14,168 nt of DNA from Lachnospiraceae bacterium (GTDB taxonomy: Bacteria > Bacillota > Clostridia > Lachnospirales > Lachnospiraceae): positions 1 to 14,168 of the forward strand of contig CAAGPW010000073.1 of the NCBI GenBank assembly GCA_900771955.1, given 5' to 3'. The notes under the pieces are model-generated. The model saw nothing but the letters and a program-made list of their open reading frames with translations, had not been told where the DNA came from and did not search any database. Of the stretch, positions 11,615 through 14,168 are shown piece after piece. A program made the translations under genes and the position numbers. Every line of letters begins with the position of its first letter. The first letter of the stretch is position 1.

Positions 11615-13456
11615 ATGAAACGACTCAAAACAAAACAGATAGTTACTTATTTACTGGGCATGCTCTTGTGCAGGGTATCCTTTGCGGGCTGCTATCCGAT
11701 CATTCCCGCATATTTTGCAGCAGTGTATCTGCAGGATCAGGGCAGGGCGGCATTCACCTTTTTCCTTTATCTTGGAATGATGCTGTTCCTTCCGCTGACG
11801 CAGACGGCGAAATATGCAATGGCGGTACTTTTTACCTTTGTGGTGATCCGGATGTCGGAGTGGGTGAACAAGCGCTGCACCGTCACAGTGGCTGCGGGGG
11901 CCGCAGGAGTGGCGACTGCGGTGCTTTCGGTGTTTGGCGGCGTGTTCAACTGGATGAATGAACGGTCACCGGTCAGCGGCATTCTGGAGGGAATCTTCAT
12001 ATTCGGGCTTACGGTGGTGCTGCACCGTTTTTTTTACTTTTTTTTTCAGAAAAAAGAAGAAAAGCAGACCGGAGCGGGGCAGATGCTGCCCAAGGAAGAA
12101 CGTTTAAAGACATATGCAGATTCTTTTCTCGGACTGTCACGGGTATTTTCTGGAATGAACGCAGATAAAAAGGATTTTGCTGCGGAAGAATATGGGAAAA
12201 TGAAAGATGAGATCGCAGGAAAGATCTGTATTTCCTGCAATCAGTGTGCACTCTGCTGGGAACAGGAAAAAAGTCCGATGCAGGAATACTTTTCCTCCCT
12301 GATCCTGTCGATCAGAAGAAGCGGAGTGCCGGATGCGGTGGAAGAAGAGAAGCTGCGCACATACTGCCCCTATACTTCGGAGGTCGTGGAGGAAGCAGTG
12401 CGGGTATTTGAAAAGGCGAAGCTCAATATGGCGTGGTACAACAGGCTGCAGGAGAACCGCGAGGTCATTGCCCAGCAGCTGAATGCGATGGCATATATTA
12501 TGGAAGACTGCGCAAAACCGCCCGAGGACATCAGCAGCAGGGAGGAAAAAGCGCTTTCGGAGATACGTTATCAGGCGAAAGAACGCGGAATCCGTGTTTA
12601 CGACGGAGCGGTCTATGAAAAAAAAGACGGCCGGAAGCAGCTTGTGCTTGAAGTATCCGTTAAAAAGGACGGCTGCATTCCGGTAAAAGAACTGATAAAA
12701 GCAGTCTATGCGGCAACCAGGCAAAGAGTGCGCCCGCACCGTGATGAGAAAAGCCTGATCGGAAAAGAACGCATGCGACTGGTGTTTGAGGAGGATACGG
12801 TTTACCATACAGTGCATGGAGTGGCACGCATGGTGAAGGAGGGCGCAGCAGTGTCCGGTGATAACTTTTCCTTTCAGGAACTGGAGGATGGAGAATTTGT
12901 TATGAGCCTTTCCGACGGGATGGGATCGGGAAGCCGTGCTTGTAAGGAAAGCGAAATGGTGATAGAGTTAATAGAGAAATTCTTAGAGGCAGGATTTTCC
13001 AAAGAAACGGCGATACGCATGATGAATTCAGCCATGGTCATCCGCGGAGAGGACGACCTGTTTTCCACAGTTGACATCAGTGCGCTCAATCTTTATGATG
13101 GAAAATGCACATTTTATAAGATCGGAGCGTCCGCAACCTTTATCCGGCATGCGGACAGTGTGGAATGCCTGATATCGGAAAATCTGCCGGTCGGTGTGTA
13201 TCACAGTGTGGAAATAGAAAAAACAGAGCGCAGTCTGTCGGACGGTGATTTTATCATTATGGTATCAGACGGTGTGCTGGAATACTTAAATGTACCGCAT
13301 CCCGAAGAGGCAATGGAGGGGATCATTGCAGGAATTGATACCAATCATCCCGGCAGATTTGCAAAGCAGCTCATAGAGCAGGTAATGGTCTATACCGGTG
13401 GAAAGGTTCGGGATGACATGACTGTGATGGTTGCGGCAGTATGGGAGAAAGTATAA
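11615..13456 (+). CDS. spoIIE: Stage II sporulation protein E (membrane PP2C phosphatase)
   Basis: SpoIIE dephosphorylates SpoIIAA at the polar septum to release sigma-F in the forespore, and it binds FtsZ. The 613-residue protein has an N-terminal membrane domain with about five hydrophobic segments (roughly 8-40, 46-62, 66-82, 88-110, 121-144). A central linker contains a Cys cluster at 205, 208, 211 and 214 (CISCNQCALCW). The C-terminal PP2C domain has SDGMGSG at 433-439, SDGV at 551-554 and DDMTV at 600-604, supplying the metal-binding Asp residues. B. subtilis SpoIIE is about 827 residues with ten spans, so this membrane part is about half size. The ATG at 11615 follows AGGAGG (11598-11603). 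An open frame extends upstream to 11453 but crosses the promoter and is not coding. Confidence 0.95.
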   Translation: MKRLKTKQIVTYLLGMLLCRVSFAGCYPIIPAYFAAVYLQDQGRAAFTFFLYLGMMLFLPLTQTAKYAMAVLFTFVVIRMSEWVNKRCTVTVAAGAAGVATAVLSVFGGVFNWMNERSPVSGILEGIFIFGLTVVLHRFFYFFFQKKEEKQTGAGQMLPKEERLKTYADSFLGLSRVFSGMNADKKDFAAEEYGKMKDEIAGKICISCNQCALCWEQEKSPMQEYFSSLILSIRRSGVPDAVEEEKLRTYCPYTSEVVEEAVRVFEKAKLNMAWYNRLQENREVIAQQLNAMAYIMEDCAKPPEDISSREEKALSEIRYQAKERGIRVYDGAVYEKKDGRKQLVLEVSVKKDGCIPVKELIKAVYAATRQRVRPHRDEKSLIGKERMRLVFEEDTVYHTVHGVARMVKEGAAVSGDNFSFQELEDGEFVMSLSDGMGSGSRACKESEMVIELIEKFLEAGFSKETAIRMMNSAMVIRGEDDLFSTVDISALNLYDGKCTFYKIGASATFIRHADSVECLISENLPVGVYHSVEIEKTERSLSDGDFIIMVSDGVLEYLNVPHPEEAMEGIIAGIDTNHPGRFAKQLIEQVMVYTGGKVRDDMTVMVAAVWEKV

Positions 13457-13459
13457 AAA

Positions 13460-14168
13460 ATGATTTTACCAAAGATGTTATCTTTTATGGAAAAATATCA
13501 TATGTTAGAGGAATGCGGGACACTGGTGCTCGGCGTTTCAGGCGGTGCAGATTCGGTCTGCCTGCTGCTCGTGATGGAGAAAATCTGCAGGGAACGCGGG
13601 ATCGCGCTGGTGGTTGTGCATATTGAGCATGGCATACGTGGAAAAGAGAGCCTGGAGGATGCAGCCTTTGTGGAAAACCTCTGCAGGAAAAAAAGCATTC
13701 CGTTTTATCTGTTCTCCTACCCGGTGGAAGAGATCGCAAAACAGACCGGGGAATCCACGGAGGAGGCCGGAAGACGGCTGCGCTATGCAGCGTTTGATGA
13801 AGTGGCGGCAAAGTATAAGGAAGCAAAGATCGCGGTTGCGCACAATGAAAATGATCAGGCAGAGACGGTACTGTTTCATCTTGTGCGCGGGAGCGGATTA
13901 AAGGGGATGGGCGGAATCCCGCCGGTACGCGGGAATATCATACGTCCGCTCCTGTGTATCAGCCGTGCAGAGATCGAGGCGTATTTAAAAGAAGCAGGAC
14001 AGCCGTACCGTACGGACAGCACGAATGCTTCCGATGTGTATGCGCGAAACCGTATCCGCCATACGGCGCTTCCGTCTTTGATGGAGGTGAATGCAAAAGC
14101 GGTTGCGCACATCGGGCAGACTGCGGCGGAGATGGCAGAGGCAGCGGCGTATATCGAAGCACAGGCGG
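13460..14168 (+). CDS. tilS: tRNA(Ile) lysidine synthetase TilS (3'-truncated by window edge)
   Basis: TilS attaches lysine to C34 of the CAU-anticodon tRNA-Ile, converting it from Met to Ile reading; it is essential in most bacteria. The visible 236 residues carry the PP-loop SGGADS (27-32), HIEHGIRG (54-61), the AHNENDQAET block (127-136), RGSGLKGMGGIPP (143-155), the RPLL strand (162-165), DSTNAS (186-191) and RNRIRH (196-201), all characteristic of the N-terminal catalytic domain. The substrate-binding C-terminal domains lie beyond the window. The ATG is 3 nt after the spoIIE stop and its GGGAGAA-type SD lies inside the end of spoIIE, so the pair is co-transcribed as in Bacillus. A housekeeping gene behind a sporulation promoter implies another promoter, which I could not identify. 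Confidence 0.95.
   Translation, partial: MILPKMLSFMEKYHMLEECGTLVLGVSGGADSVCLLLVMEKICRERGIALVVVHIEHGIRGKESLEDAAFVENLCRKKSIPFYLFSYPVEEIAKQTGESTEEAGRRLRYAAFDEVAAKYKEAKIAVAHNENDQAETVLFHLVRGSGLKGMGGIPPVRGNIIRPLLCISRAEIEAYLKEAGQPYRTDSTNASDVYARNRIRHTALPSLMEVNAKAVAHIGQTAAEMAEAAAYIEAQA

Noticed and set aside
1..14168. Defence island, prophage, integrative element or insertion sequence
   Set aside because: No transposase, integrase, nuclease or toxin-antitoxin genes, no terminal inverted repeats, and gene order is conserved core.

Overview
The window looks like a chromosomal segment of a spore-forming, low-to-mid GC Firmicute, most likely a Lachnospiraceae member (Roseburia/Agathobacter/Eubacterium-like). 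Three things point that way: the run rqcP-yabP-yabQ-divIC-spoIIE-tilS, which matches the Bacillus/Clostridia sporulation-division cluster; an archaeal-type prolyl-tRNA synthetase; and strong GGAGG-type ribosome binding sites throughout. Every intact gene is on the + strand.

Region by region. 1-501 is the 3' part of a CUT1 sugar ABC permease. It ends in a GC-rich stem-loop and is followed by a 365-nt gap. That gap hides the C-terminal tail of an AraC-family regulator on the - strand, apparently a gene fossil, plus a terminator and a near-duplicate 16-nt block. 867-9439 carries proS, a 1099-residue TPR-GAF-GGDEF protein with a degenerate NTPase-like N-terminus, cca, a CotS-like spore-coat/kinase-fold protein and a PEGA-domain lipoprotein. 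9481-10188 is a strongly promoted HU gene, its terminator, and rqcP. 10197-11316 is a sporulation/division operon (yabP, yabQ, divIC) with a good sigma-E-type promoter. 11499-13456 is spoIIE, with a promoter whose -35 and -10 are 21 bp apart and which has candidate Spo0A boxes, as in Bacillus subtilis. tilS follows 3 nt later and runs off the window.

How the genes fit together. tRNA maturation and charging (proS, cca, tilS), ribosome quality control (RqcP) and nucleoid structure (HU) are interleaved with spore development (CotS-like, YabP, YabQ, SpoIIE) and septation (DivIC). The intergenic signals seem to keep the two programmes apart. A terminator-like structure after rqcP has its left arm inside the sigma-E promoter of yabP, so only read-through transcripts could fold it. 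A mother-cell-type promoter candidate lies over the end of cca. SpoIIE has a Spo0A-type promoter of its own.

I see no defence island, prophage, insertion sequence, CRISPR array or intact RNA gene. The least ordinary items are the AraC fossil, the NTPase-like diguanylate cyclase and the promoter/terminator arrangements.
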